The position numbers were made by a program, and so were the translations under genes. A DNA stretch of 36,820 bases from Clostridia bacterium (GTDB taxonomy: Bacteria > Bacillota > Clostridia > Oscillospirales > CAG-272): assembly GCA_017453285.1 (NCBI GenBank), contig JAFTKL010000099.1, positions 1 through 36,820 on the forward strand, given 5' to 3'. Positions within the stretch are counted from its first letter, which is position 1. Every line of letters begins with the position of its first letter. Under the pieces are notes generated by a model that saw only the letters and a list, made by a program, of their open reading frames with translations, was not told the DNA's origin and ran no database searches. Shown in pieces: positions 17,507-23,931 of the stretch.

Positions 17507-17568
17507 CCCCTTGATCTTTTTGAATTACAGTAATTATCATACCATAGATCCTCAAAAAAATCAAGGGG
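17507..17568 (-). terminator. Long inverted repeat that encloses the malQ promoter; probable read-through terminator
   Basis: Arms 17507-17523 and 17552-17568 are complementary at 16 of 17 positions, with a 28-base loop. In RNA that reads through from the ATPase gene, the hairpin would form, be followed by TTTTTATT and mask the malQ ribosome binding site (AAGGGG). RNA starting at the malQ promoter, inside the loop, lacks the upstream arm and should be translated normally. Confidence 0.65.
17536..17564 (-). promoter_or_regulatory. Sigma-A promoter of malQ
   Basis: On the minus strand TTGATT (17564-17559), 17 bases, TATGAT (17541-17536). The -35 box is part of the inverted-repeat arm. Confidence 0.75.
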
Positions 17569-17577
17569 ATTATCTAA

Positions 17578-20193
17578 TTATTTACGGTGCTTGATCAAGC
17601 CGAAGAGCTTGGAGATCTCGATGACCACCAGAGGCACGAGGATGAGTCCTACTCCGAGCAAATAAAGCATAGGAGGAAGGATAGCAAGTCCGAACGCGTG
17701 TCTGATAGGTGTGAGCATAACGAGAGCGACAAGCGCGGTAGATGCAAGTGCCGCGAGGTTGAGTGTGCGGTTGCCGAAGAATCCAATCTTGAAGAGCGAA
17801 TGATCAGAACGCATATTGAACGCCTGAACGATCTGCGAGAGTGCAAGTACCATAAACGCGAGCGTCTGTCCGCCCTCAAGAGTGCCTGTAACTGTCTCAC
17901 CGACCTTGAAGCCGATAAGCGTGAGTATCGCAAACATAAAGCCCTGAAGCACTACTCTGATGCCAAGACCGTGCGCAAAGATACCCTCGTCCTTGGGCTT
18001 AGGCTTTCTGTCCATAACGTCGGATTCAACTGCTTCCATACCGAGCGCGATAGCAGGAAGGCTGTCGGTTGCAAGGTTGATAAGAAGAAGCTGCATTGAA
18101 AGAAGCGGAGTTTTGTGCCAGAGAAGCATAGCGGCAAATACCGTGATGACCTCGCCAATATTCGTACCGAGGAGGAAGCCGACAACCTTCTTGATGTTTG
18201 CGTAAATGCCTCTTCCCTCTCTTACTGCGTCAACGATGGTAGCAAAGTTGTCGTCTGTAAGCGTCATATCTGCAGCACCCTTTGCAACGTCGGTACCCGT
18301 AATACCCATCGCACAGCCGATGTCAGCCGCCTTGAGTGCGGGAGCATCGTTTACGCCGTCTCCCGTCATAGAGACAATCTGCCCCTTTCTCTGCCAAGCC
18401 TTGACTATTCTGATCTTGTTCTCGGGAGAAACTCTTGCGTATACCGAGATGCTCTCTACGCACGCGTCGAGCTCTTCCTCGCTCATAGCGTCAAGCTCTG
18501 CGCCAGTGATAGCGCGGTCGCCTTCTTCAAGGATTCCGAGCTCTCGAGCAATAGCCGATGCGGTAACTACGTGGTCACCAGTGATCATAACCGGCTTAAT
18601 GCCTGCTCTGCGGCAGACTGCAACAGCATCCTTAGCTTCGGGACGGGGCGGGTCGATCATACCGACAAGGCCCATAAAGGTAAGTCCGTTTTCGAGCTCC
18701 TCGGATGTGGGAGCGGTGGGTATCTCGTCGACGATCTTATATGCGACCGCAAGTACGCGGAGCGCATCCGAGCTCATCTGCTCGGTGATCTGCTTTGCCT
18801 TCTCAAGATCGCCTGCGACACAGCGAACGCTCATCATATCAAACGCACCCTTGACGATAACTACGTGCTTACCGTCGATATCGTTAACGGTGGTCATAAG
18901 CTTGCGGTCGGAGTCAAAGGGGATCTCGGCGCGGCGGGGATACTTTTCGTTTATCTCTGTCTTAGGTGCGCCGTTCTTGTGTGCGGCAAGCACGATAGCG
19001 GTCTCTGTGGGATCGCCGATGTGAGTTTCCTCTCCGTTCTCGCCAAATACGACCGAGCCGTCACAGCAAAGTGCGGCATAGGTCAGAAGCTCGCGGACGG
19101 TAGCAGAGTTTTCGGTGCTGATCGGCTCGATCTCAGCGCCGTCGCGATAAGCCTTTGTAAGTGTCATTCTGTTCTGGGTAAGCGTACCTGTCTTATCCGA
19201 GCAGATTACCGACGCGCCGCCAAGCGTTTCGACCGCAGGCAGACGGCGGATAAGCGCGTTCTTCTTTACCATACGCTGAACGCCGATAGAGAGAACGATG
19301 GTAACTATTGCGGGGAGTCCCTCGGGGATTGCGGAAACCGCAAGCGATACCGCGGTCATAAATATCTCAAGAGGAGCTATGTCGTTGAGAAGTCCTACGA
19401 CGAAGATGACCGCACAAGCGGCAAGTGCCACGAGACCGAGATACTTTCCAAGCTGGGAGAGCTTCTTCTGCAGAGGTGTCTGCGACTCTTCCTCACCGTT
19501 GAGAAGTCCTGCGATCTTACCCATCTCGGTGTTCATTCCCGTAGCCGTAACTACTGCGGTAGCAGTACCGTAGGTTATGCTGCATCCCGAGAATACCATA
19601 TTCAAGCGGTCGCCGAGAGGTGCTTTCTCGTCAACTATCTCGTCTGCATCCTTCTCGGAAGGAACAGATTCACCCGTGAGCGCGGATTCCTCGCTCTTAA
19701 GGCTGACGCTGTGCAGAAGTCTTGCGTCTGCAGGCACGAAGTCACCTGCTTCAAGGCGAATGATATCTCCGGGAACAAGCTCTGCGGCATCGATAACCTT
19801 CTCCTCCCCGTTTCGTATCACTCTTGCGTGAGGCGCGGACATACCCTTGAGTGCATCAAGCGCCTTCTCTGCCTTGCTCTCCTGAACGACGCCCATAACT
19901 GCGTTAAGGATAACGATAAGGATGATGAGCGCAGGCTCAAAGAACTCCTTGGGGTTCTTTTCTACACACGCAACTACGAAGGAAATGATCGCGGCGATGA
20001 TAAGTATGATTATCATTACGTCCTTGAACTGATCCATAAAGCGTGCAAAGGTTGACTTTTTCTTTTTCTCGCTCAATTTGTTCTCGCCGAATTCCGAGCG
20101 CAGAGATTCGACCTGCTCTGACGAAAGGCCCTTGGTGTCGTCGGTAGACAGCGACTTGAGTACTTCGTCTCTGCTTGTGCTGTGTGGTGTCAT
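17578..20193 (-). CDS. P-type cation-transporting ATPase (P2A-like), probable Mn2+/Ca2+ exporter
   Basis: 871 residues from the ATG at 20193 (AAGGAG upstream). N-terminal cation-ATPase domain, TGES (173-176) in the actuator domain, PEGLP (290-294) in M4, the phosphorylated Asp333 in CSDKTGTLT, the hinge region with MTGDGVNDAPALKAADIG, and NLATDSLPAIALGME in M6. These are the marks of SERCA/PMR1-like pumps; PEGLP and the M6 Asn/Asp would bind the ion. The protein is usually annotated as a calcium pump. The upstream yybP-ykoY riboswitch senses Mn2+, and related pumps under this riboswitch export manganese, so Mn2+ is a likely physiological substrate. That substrate is inference. Confidence 0.93.
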   Translation of the reverse strand: MTPHSTSRDEVLKSLSTDDTKGLSSEQVESLRSEFGENKLSEKKKKSTFARFMDQFKDVMIIILIIAAIISFVVACVEKNPKEFFEPALIILIVILNAVMGVVQESKAEKALDALKGMSAPHARVIRNGEEKVIDAAELVPGDIIRLEAGDFVPADARLLHSVSLKSEESALTGESVPSEKDADEIVDEKAPLGDRLNMVFSGCSITYGTATAVVTATGMNTEMGKIAGLLNGEEESQTPLQKKLSQLGKYLGLVALAACAVIFVVGLLNDIAPLEIFMTAVSLAVSAIPEGLPAIVTIVLSIGVQRMVKKNALIRRLPAVETLGGASVICSDKTGTLTQNRMTLTKAYRDGAEIEPISTENSATVRELLTYAALCCDGSVVFGENGEETHIGDPTETAIVLAAHKNGAPKTEINEKYPRRAEIPFDSDRKLMTTVNDIDGKHVVIVKGAFDMMSVRCVAGDLEKAKQITEQMSSDALRVLAVAYKIVDEIPTAPTSEELENGLTFMGLVGMIDPPRPEAKDAVAVCRRAGIKPVMITGDHVVTASAIARELGILEEGDRAITGAELDAMSEEELDACVESISVYARVSPENKIRIVKAWQRKGQIVSMTGDGVNDAPALKAADIGCAMGITGTDVAKGAADMTLTDDNFATIVDAVREGRGIYANIKKVVGFLLGTNIGEVITVFAAMLLWHKTPLLSMQLLLINLATDSLPAIALGMEAVESDVMDRKPKPKDEGIFAHGLGIRVVLQGFMFAILTLIGFKVGETVTGTLEGGQTLAFMVLALSQIVQAFNMRSDHSLFKIGFFGNRTLNLAALASTALVALVMLTPIRHAFGLAILPPMLYLLGVGLILVPLVVIEISKLFGLIKHRK

Positions 20194-20212
20194 CACAATA
20201 CTCCTTTTTTGT

Positions 20213-20325
20213 AAAATAAAAACGAGGCTCACCCGTTTTCACAGATAAGTCTCGTTATTTAAAGCAAGACCAGGAAAATTCCATGCTGTTGACCTTGCTA
20301 CACGAAGTGCTAACTACTCCCTTAT
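20213..20325 (-). promoter_or_regulatory. yybP-ykoY manganese riboswitch with terminator
   Basis: On the minus strand the aptamer begins AAGGGAGTAG (20323-20314), continues with AGCAAGGTCAACAGCATGG and ends with TCCTGGTCTTGCTT (20274-20261). These match the conserved segments of the yybP-ykoY class (GGGAGTAG box, GTCAACA-type segment, AGCAAGACC-like ending). A terminator hairpin follows (AACGAG...CTCGTT with inner pairing CTTATC/GGTGAG, then TTTTTATTTT, 20256-20213). Mn2+ binding is expected to prevent termination. The ATPase RBS follows at once. Confidence 0.82.
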
Positions 20326-20336
20326 ATATTATGGTA

Positions 20337-20365
20337 ATTTTATCATTTAAAAATGCAAAAGTCAA
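20337..20365 (-). promoter_or_regulatory. Sigma-A promoter of the riboswitch-ATPase transcript
   Basis: On the minus strand TTGACT (20365-20360), 17 bases, TAAAAT (20342-20337). The expected start lies just before the aptamer. Confidence 0.85.
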
Positions 20366-20388
20366 TAGTTTTTCAAAAATATTTACAC

Positions 20389-21144
20389 TTATTTCAAAAA
20401 TGCCATCAACATCGCAAGTCCTTCGAGCGCGAGCAGGTGTGCGGGATAGAAAATATAAAAGAAGTACTTCATTTTATGCTTTCCGCGCCTGCCCGAGTAC
20501 AGAAAGACGAGAGGGATCGCCAAAAATGCGTAATATCTTATACCGCCGTAGGCTATATAGAGTGCGGCTACACCTATCGCGAGTCCGAGAAGCTCGAGTC
20601 GGAGCTTGCCTGCCGTATCGTAAAACGCGGGAGCATTCTCTCTCGGCGGCAAAAATATGCTGACGAGCACGGGAGTAAGGCAACCGTAGAAGCCGTAGTC
20701 TATCTTGACGAAGAGATTAAGCACATACGTAAACGCGACGCTCGCGAGGAACACAAGCGCGGCAAGGGCTATTCTCCACGCGCGTCTTTCGGGCGAAAAG
20801 AGCTCATTTTTGAGAAGCTCGAGCGCGTATATCATCATAATTGAGAGCGCAAAGGTCACGAGAATACAGAGATACAGCGTTCTGTCATAGATATAGTAGA
20901 CAGCCGTGTATCCCGCGCCCATAAGCGCGACAGTCAGAAAATATCGAAGTCTGTGCTTGGTGTATCGACAGCCCTCGGCGATCATATACGCGAATATCGG
21001 AAACGCAAGCCGACCTATCGCACGCAAAAGCGCGACGCGAGGAAAGAATATCGCGCCGAAATGGTCGATAAACATAGATATCGCCGCTATTATCTTGAGC
21101 GCGTTTCCGCTAAGACAGCATATTTTTGGTCTCGCATCGATCAT
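20389..21144 (-). CDS. TraX family integral membrane protein
   Basis: 251 residues, mostly hydrophobic, with about eight membrane segments. The N-terminal part carries the TraX pattern: SGNALKIIAAISMFIDHFGAIFF then AIGRLAFPIFAYMIAEG. The C-terminal KMKYFFYIFYPAHLLALEGLAM is also typical. TraX of plasmid F acetylates pilin; chromosomal TraX-family proteins in Bacillota are uncharacterised, probably membrane acyltransferases. The start at 21144 has GGAGG 7 bases upstream. It has its own promoter, and no conjugation genes are nearby. Confidence 0.88.
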   Translation of the reverse strand: MIDARPKICCLSGNALKIIAAISMFIDHFGAIFFPRVALLRAIGRLAFPIFAYMIAEGCRYTKHRLRYFLTVALMGAGYTAVYYIYDRTLYLCILVTFALSIMMIYALELLKNELFSPERRAWRIALAALVFLASVAFTYVLNLFVKIDYGFYGCLTPVLVSIFLPPRENAPAFYDTAGKLRLELLGLAIGVAALYIAYGGIRYYAFLAIPLVFLYSGRRGKHKMKYFFYIFYPAHLLALEGLAMLMAFLK

Positions 21145-21175
21145 ATCCTCACCTCCTACGCCTTACTGTATAAAT

Positions 21176-21204
21176 ATTATACTATAGCTTTTGAAAATTT
21201 GCAA
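21176..21204 (-). promoter_or_regulatory. Sigma-A promoter of the TraX-family gene
   Basis: On the minus strand TTGCAA (21204-21199), 17 bases, TATAAT (21181-21176). Confidence 0.8.
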
Positions 21205-21274
21205 TATAAACTCTAAAAATCAATTTCTGATTTCTTGCACTTGCGTAGTTTTTCTCAACATTCGCGCATAATGC

Positions 21275-21303
21275 TTGACAAATAAGCTATAATGTGCTAT
21301 AAT
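21275..21303 (+). promoter_or_regulatory. Consensus sigma-A promoter of a short RNA
   Basis: TTGACA (21275-21280), 17 bases, TATAAT (21298-21303): both boxes are perfect. The first apparent product is an RNA of about 70 bases that ends at a terminator. Confidence 0.88.
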
Positions 21304-21308
21304 AAAAT

Positions 21309-21377
21309 CACAAGGTAAATTCTACCGCAAATATCACAACCGCTATCACGGGATTTTACCTTGATAGCGGTTTTTTG
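21309..21377 (+). ncRNA. Short structured RNA, unassigned class
   Basis: From the promoter above, transcription would run about 70 bases to a strong terminator: AACCGCTATCA (21338-21348) pairs with TGATAGCGGTT (21362-21372), followed by TTTTTT. The 13-base loop contains TTTACCTT (21355-21362), complementary to AAGGTAAA at the RNA 5' end (21312-21319). A compact pseudoknot is therefore possible. No open reading frame is seen. It may be a small RNA, or an attenuator of the lipoprotein gene at 21533. It matches no riboswitch class I can recognise. Confidence 0.6.
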
Positions 21378-21427
21378 ATTAAATTCTGCGCGAAATTGTA
21401 AACAAATTGCAAATAGTCGTAAGTCGA

Positions 21428-21456
21428 TGAAACTTTTGACATACTTTTGTTGTCTA
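21428..21456 (+). promoter_or_regulatory. ECF-sigma-like promoter of the lipoprotein gene
   Basis: TGAAAC (21428-21433), 17 bases, TGTCTA (21451-21456), followed by TTAAGGGTGAAG. The TGAAAC / CGTCTA-like pair fits extracytoplasmic-function sigma promoters of Bacillota. A TTGACA overlaps at 21436-21441 but has no -10 at a suitable distance. A short palindrome GATAC-ATAC-GTATC lies in the leader at 21470-21483. No sigma gene is in the window. Confidence 0.55.
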
Positions 21457-21532
21457 TTAAGGGTGAAGTGATACATACGTATCTAAAAAACAACATTTAG
21501 AGCAACATTGTACGCTAGAAAGGAGAGAAAAT

Positions 21533-22477
21533 ATGAAAAAAAACTTAAGTATATTTTTGTGCTTGATCATTGTTATATCGCTTTTTGGATGTAACAATAC
21601 TTCCGCCGAAGTGGAAAGTAATACCCCCACCGAAGAAATTTTAAATAATATATCCAATGTTACAGAGAAGTCTTCGGGTGTAATCTACGACACCGTTCCA
21701 CCACCAAAAAGTATTTCTCTCGATTCCCCCAAAGATGAACTTTCGCAAATGCGAGAGATACTCTACTGTGCAGATAAAGAACTTCTTGAAAAAGCATTGT
21801 TGAGTTGGGGATGTTATACCACCGAAGAACTTTTGACATTTTTGGATGTGGTAGACTCTATTTCCTATATTGATGCTCTCGATGGAGATATTACTTGGAT
21901 ATCATATCAAAAGTACGTAGATTACGGTATACTATACATTACCACAACAGCAGAAAATGGTGACTGGTTGCGTCTCACATATATGATTGGATTAGAAAAT
22001 CCTTCATATTGGGTGTATGAAAAAGTCAAACAAGCAACCTCGAATGTTATATCAAATTCTGTAAGAAGCGAGGACAACAGAGTATCACTTCATTCAGAGG
22101 TAAGAAAGAAACACCCTGTATACCCTGGACAATACGTAGAGTGGGTAGGTTTTGTGGACAGAATTGGTGTCGAAATTCTTTATTATGCCTCGAACATAAG
22201 CGGCATCAATTCAAACAGTCTTCTTGCCTCGCTCACAATATCTTCGCTTACACAAACAACCCCCGTAGCTCCCGAGCTTATGGAACAGATAAGTGAGGGT
22301 ATGACCTACAAGGAAGTTAAGGAGATAATAGGAGCACTTCAAAAAGATATAAGCTCCGAGAATATTGTATTTGAGTATTACCTCTCGGACGGAAGAACGG
22401 CTCAGATTGAATTCCAAAAGCTCAACGAAAATGACGATCTGAACGATTTTACCGTTAAGTCAATAACAATAGAATAA
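21533..22477 (+). CDS. Predicted lipoprotein, unknown function, with C-terminal BLIP/SmpA-like repeat
   Basis: 314 residues. A signal sequence (MKKNLSIFLCLIIVISLFGC) with Cys20 as lipobox cysteine predicts a lipoprotein. A Ser/Thr/Glu-rich linker (about 21-65) precedes a globular part. The end (about 245-314) contains ISEGMTYKEVKEIIGALQKD followed by YYLSDGRTAQIEFQ, reminiscent of the small alpha/beta repeats of BLIP/SmpA-like domains. The function is not recognised. Codon use looks more AT-rich than in neighbours such as pheT, so transfer or low expression is possible. Good RBS (AAAGGAGAG). The probable ECF-type promoter suggests an envelope-stress response. Confidence 0.8.
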   Translation: MKKNLSIFLCLIIVISLFGCNNTSAEVESNTPTEEILNNISNVTEKSSGVIYDTVPPPKSISLDSPKDELSQMREILYCADKELLEKALLSWGCYTTEELLTFLDVVDSISYIDALDGDITWISYQKYVDYGILYITTTAENGDWLRLTYMIGLENPSYWVYEKVKQATSNVISNSVRSEDNRVSLHSEVRKKHPVYPGQYVEWVGFVDRIGVEILYYASNISGINSNSLLASLTISSLTQTTPVAPELMEQISEGMTYKEVKEIIGALQKDISSENIVFEYYLSDGRTAQIEFQKLNENDDLNDFTVKSITIE

Positions 22478-22484
22478 TTCACCC

Positions 22485-22517
22485 ACGGGCTGCCTCGGCA
22501 GCCCGTTTGTGTTTTTG
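22485..22517 (+). terminator. Terminator after the lipoprotein gene
   Basis: Arms ACGGGCTGC (22485-22493) and GCAGCCCGT (22498-22506), loop CTCG, followed by TTGTGTTTTT. Confidence 0.88.
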
Positions 22518-22569
22518 AGAAAAATATGAGAAAAAAGCAATATTACGCAAAGAAAAATCAAAAATTCTA

Positions 22570-22598
22570 TTGCAAAACTCAAAAATGTGTGATATAAT
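22570..22598 (+). promoter_or_regulatory. Sigma-A promoter of the pheST T-box transcript
   Basis: TTGCAA (22570-22575), 17 bases, TATAAT (22593-22598). Confidence 0.83.
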
Positions 22599-22603
22599 TA
22601 TTG

Positions 22604-22857
22604 AGTTAAATATGAAAAACTATGATGAAGTCGGCTTTATCTTGAAAGTCTTGCTCCAGAGAAGACCGCCGTTGGCTGTGAGCGGTCGCAAGCAGGGATA
22701 TCGCCTTTCGCTTCGGAGTTCTATCCGTGAAGACCTTGAGTTGCGTAGCGGTGTGCGGCTCGTCCCCGTTAAAAGATATGAGTGTCTGTAATTTTGCAGG
22801 AATTTAGGTGGTACCGCGGTATATGTCCGTCCTATGCTTTGTAGGGCGGTTTTTTTA
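22604..22857 (+). promoter_or_regulatory. T-box leader of pheST, Phe (UUC) specifier
   Basis: Stem I base GAAG (22627-22630) pairs with CTTC (22711-22714). One base before that arm lies TTC (22707-22709), the expected Phe specifier. Helix CTTGC/GCAAG and distal arm GACCGC/GCGGTC follow. The T-box AGGTGGTACCGCGG is at 22806-22819, and the terminator CCGTCCTA/TAGGGCGG with eight T is at 22827-22857. Uncharged tRNA-Phe would induce pheST. Confidence 0.94.
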
Positions 22858-22895
22858 TTTGAATTTTATTTTTTGATATAAAACGAAAGGACAAA

Positions 22896-23912
22896 ATGAT
22901 GAAAGAAAAGATTAATCAGATCAGAGAAGAAGCTCTCGCTGCTATCGCGGCAGACAACGCTGACCTTGAACAGATAAGAATTAAATATCTGGGCAAGAAG
23001 GGTGAGCTTACCTCCGTACTTCGCGGAATGGGCGCACTCACGGCGGAAGAAAGACCTATCGTAGGTCAGATCGCAAACGAGGTTCGTGCAGAGGTCGAGG
23101 CGGCTCTCGCCGCAAAGGCTCAGGCGCAGAAGGAGGAGGCTCTCGAGCGTCAGCTCAAGGCTGAGAAGATCGACGTTACTATGCCCGCAACCGCACTTGC
23201 AGTCGGTCATCTTCATCCCCTCACGCAGATCCAGCGCAGAATTGAGGAGATCTTTATCGGTATGGGCTTCTCTATTGCAGAGGGACCCGAGGTAGAGTAT
23301 GACTACTACAACTTCCAGGCGCTCAACATTCCCGAAAACCACCCTGCAAGAGATACGCAGGACACATTCTATATCACCGAGAACATTCTTCTCCGTTCGC
23401 AAACCTCTCCCGTTCAGGTAAGAACCATGGAGAAGCAGAAGCCTCCGATAAGAGTTATCTCTCCCGGACGCGTATTCCGCTCGGACGCGGTCGACGCTAC
23501 TCACTCTCCCCTCTTCCACCAGGTAGAAGGTCTTGTAGTTGACAAGGGCATCACCATGGGAGATCTCAAGGGTATGCTTGAGACCTTTGCAAAGACTCTC
23601 TTCGGCGAGGACACCAGACTCCGTTTCCGTCCTCTCCACTTCCCGTTCACCGAGCCCTCTGCCGAGGTCGACGTTTCCTGCTTCGTATGTGGCGGTAAGG
23701 GCTGTCGCGTTTGTAAGAACGAGGGCTGGATCGAGATCCTCGGTGCAGGTATGGTACACCCGTTCGTGCTTGAAAATTGCGGAATTGATCCCAAGGAATA
23801 CAGCGGATTTGCATTCGGCATTGGCGTTGAGCGTATTGCTATGAAGCACTACGGCATTGACGATATGAGATTGCTCTACGAGAACGATACCCGCTTCCTC
23901 GAGCAGTTCTGA
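22896..23912 (+). CDS. pheS: Phenylalanyl-tRNA synthetase alpha subunit
   Basis: 338 residues, the usual length. An N-terminal coiled-coil arm (about 1-90) is followed by the class II catalytic domain: [19 protein letters not shown], motif 2 [23 protein letters not shown], and motif 3 [18 protein letters not shown] near the end. With PheT it forms the alpha2beta2 enzyme that charges tRNA-Phe. Two Met codons start the gene (ATGATG) after AAAGGAC; either could be used. It is directly behind the T-box and 19 bases before pheT. Confidence 0.98.
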   Translation: MMKEKINQIREEALAAIAADNADLEQIRIKYLGKKGELTSVLRGMGALTAEERPIVGQIANEVRAEVEAALAAKAQAQKEEALERQLKAEKIDVTMPATALAVGHLHPLTQIQRRIEEIFIGMGFSIAEGPEVEYDYYNFQALNIPENHPARDTQDTFYITENILLRSQTSPVQVRTMEKQKPPIRVISPGRVFRSDAVDATHSPLFHQVEGLVVDKGITMGDLKGMLETFAKTLFGEDTRLRFRPLHFPFTEPSAEVDVSCFVCGGKGCRVCKNEGWIEILGAGMVHPFVLENCGIDPKEYSGFAFGIGVERIAMKHYGIDDMRLLYENDTRFLEQF

Positions 23913-23931
23913 TTGATACGGAGGTAATACT

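Noticed and set aside
18115..20055. 646-residue plus-strand open frame over the P-type ATPase
   Set aside because: It is antisense to a gene with full P-type motifs, and its translation is Arg/Cys/His-rich without any recognisable domain.
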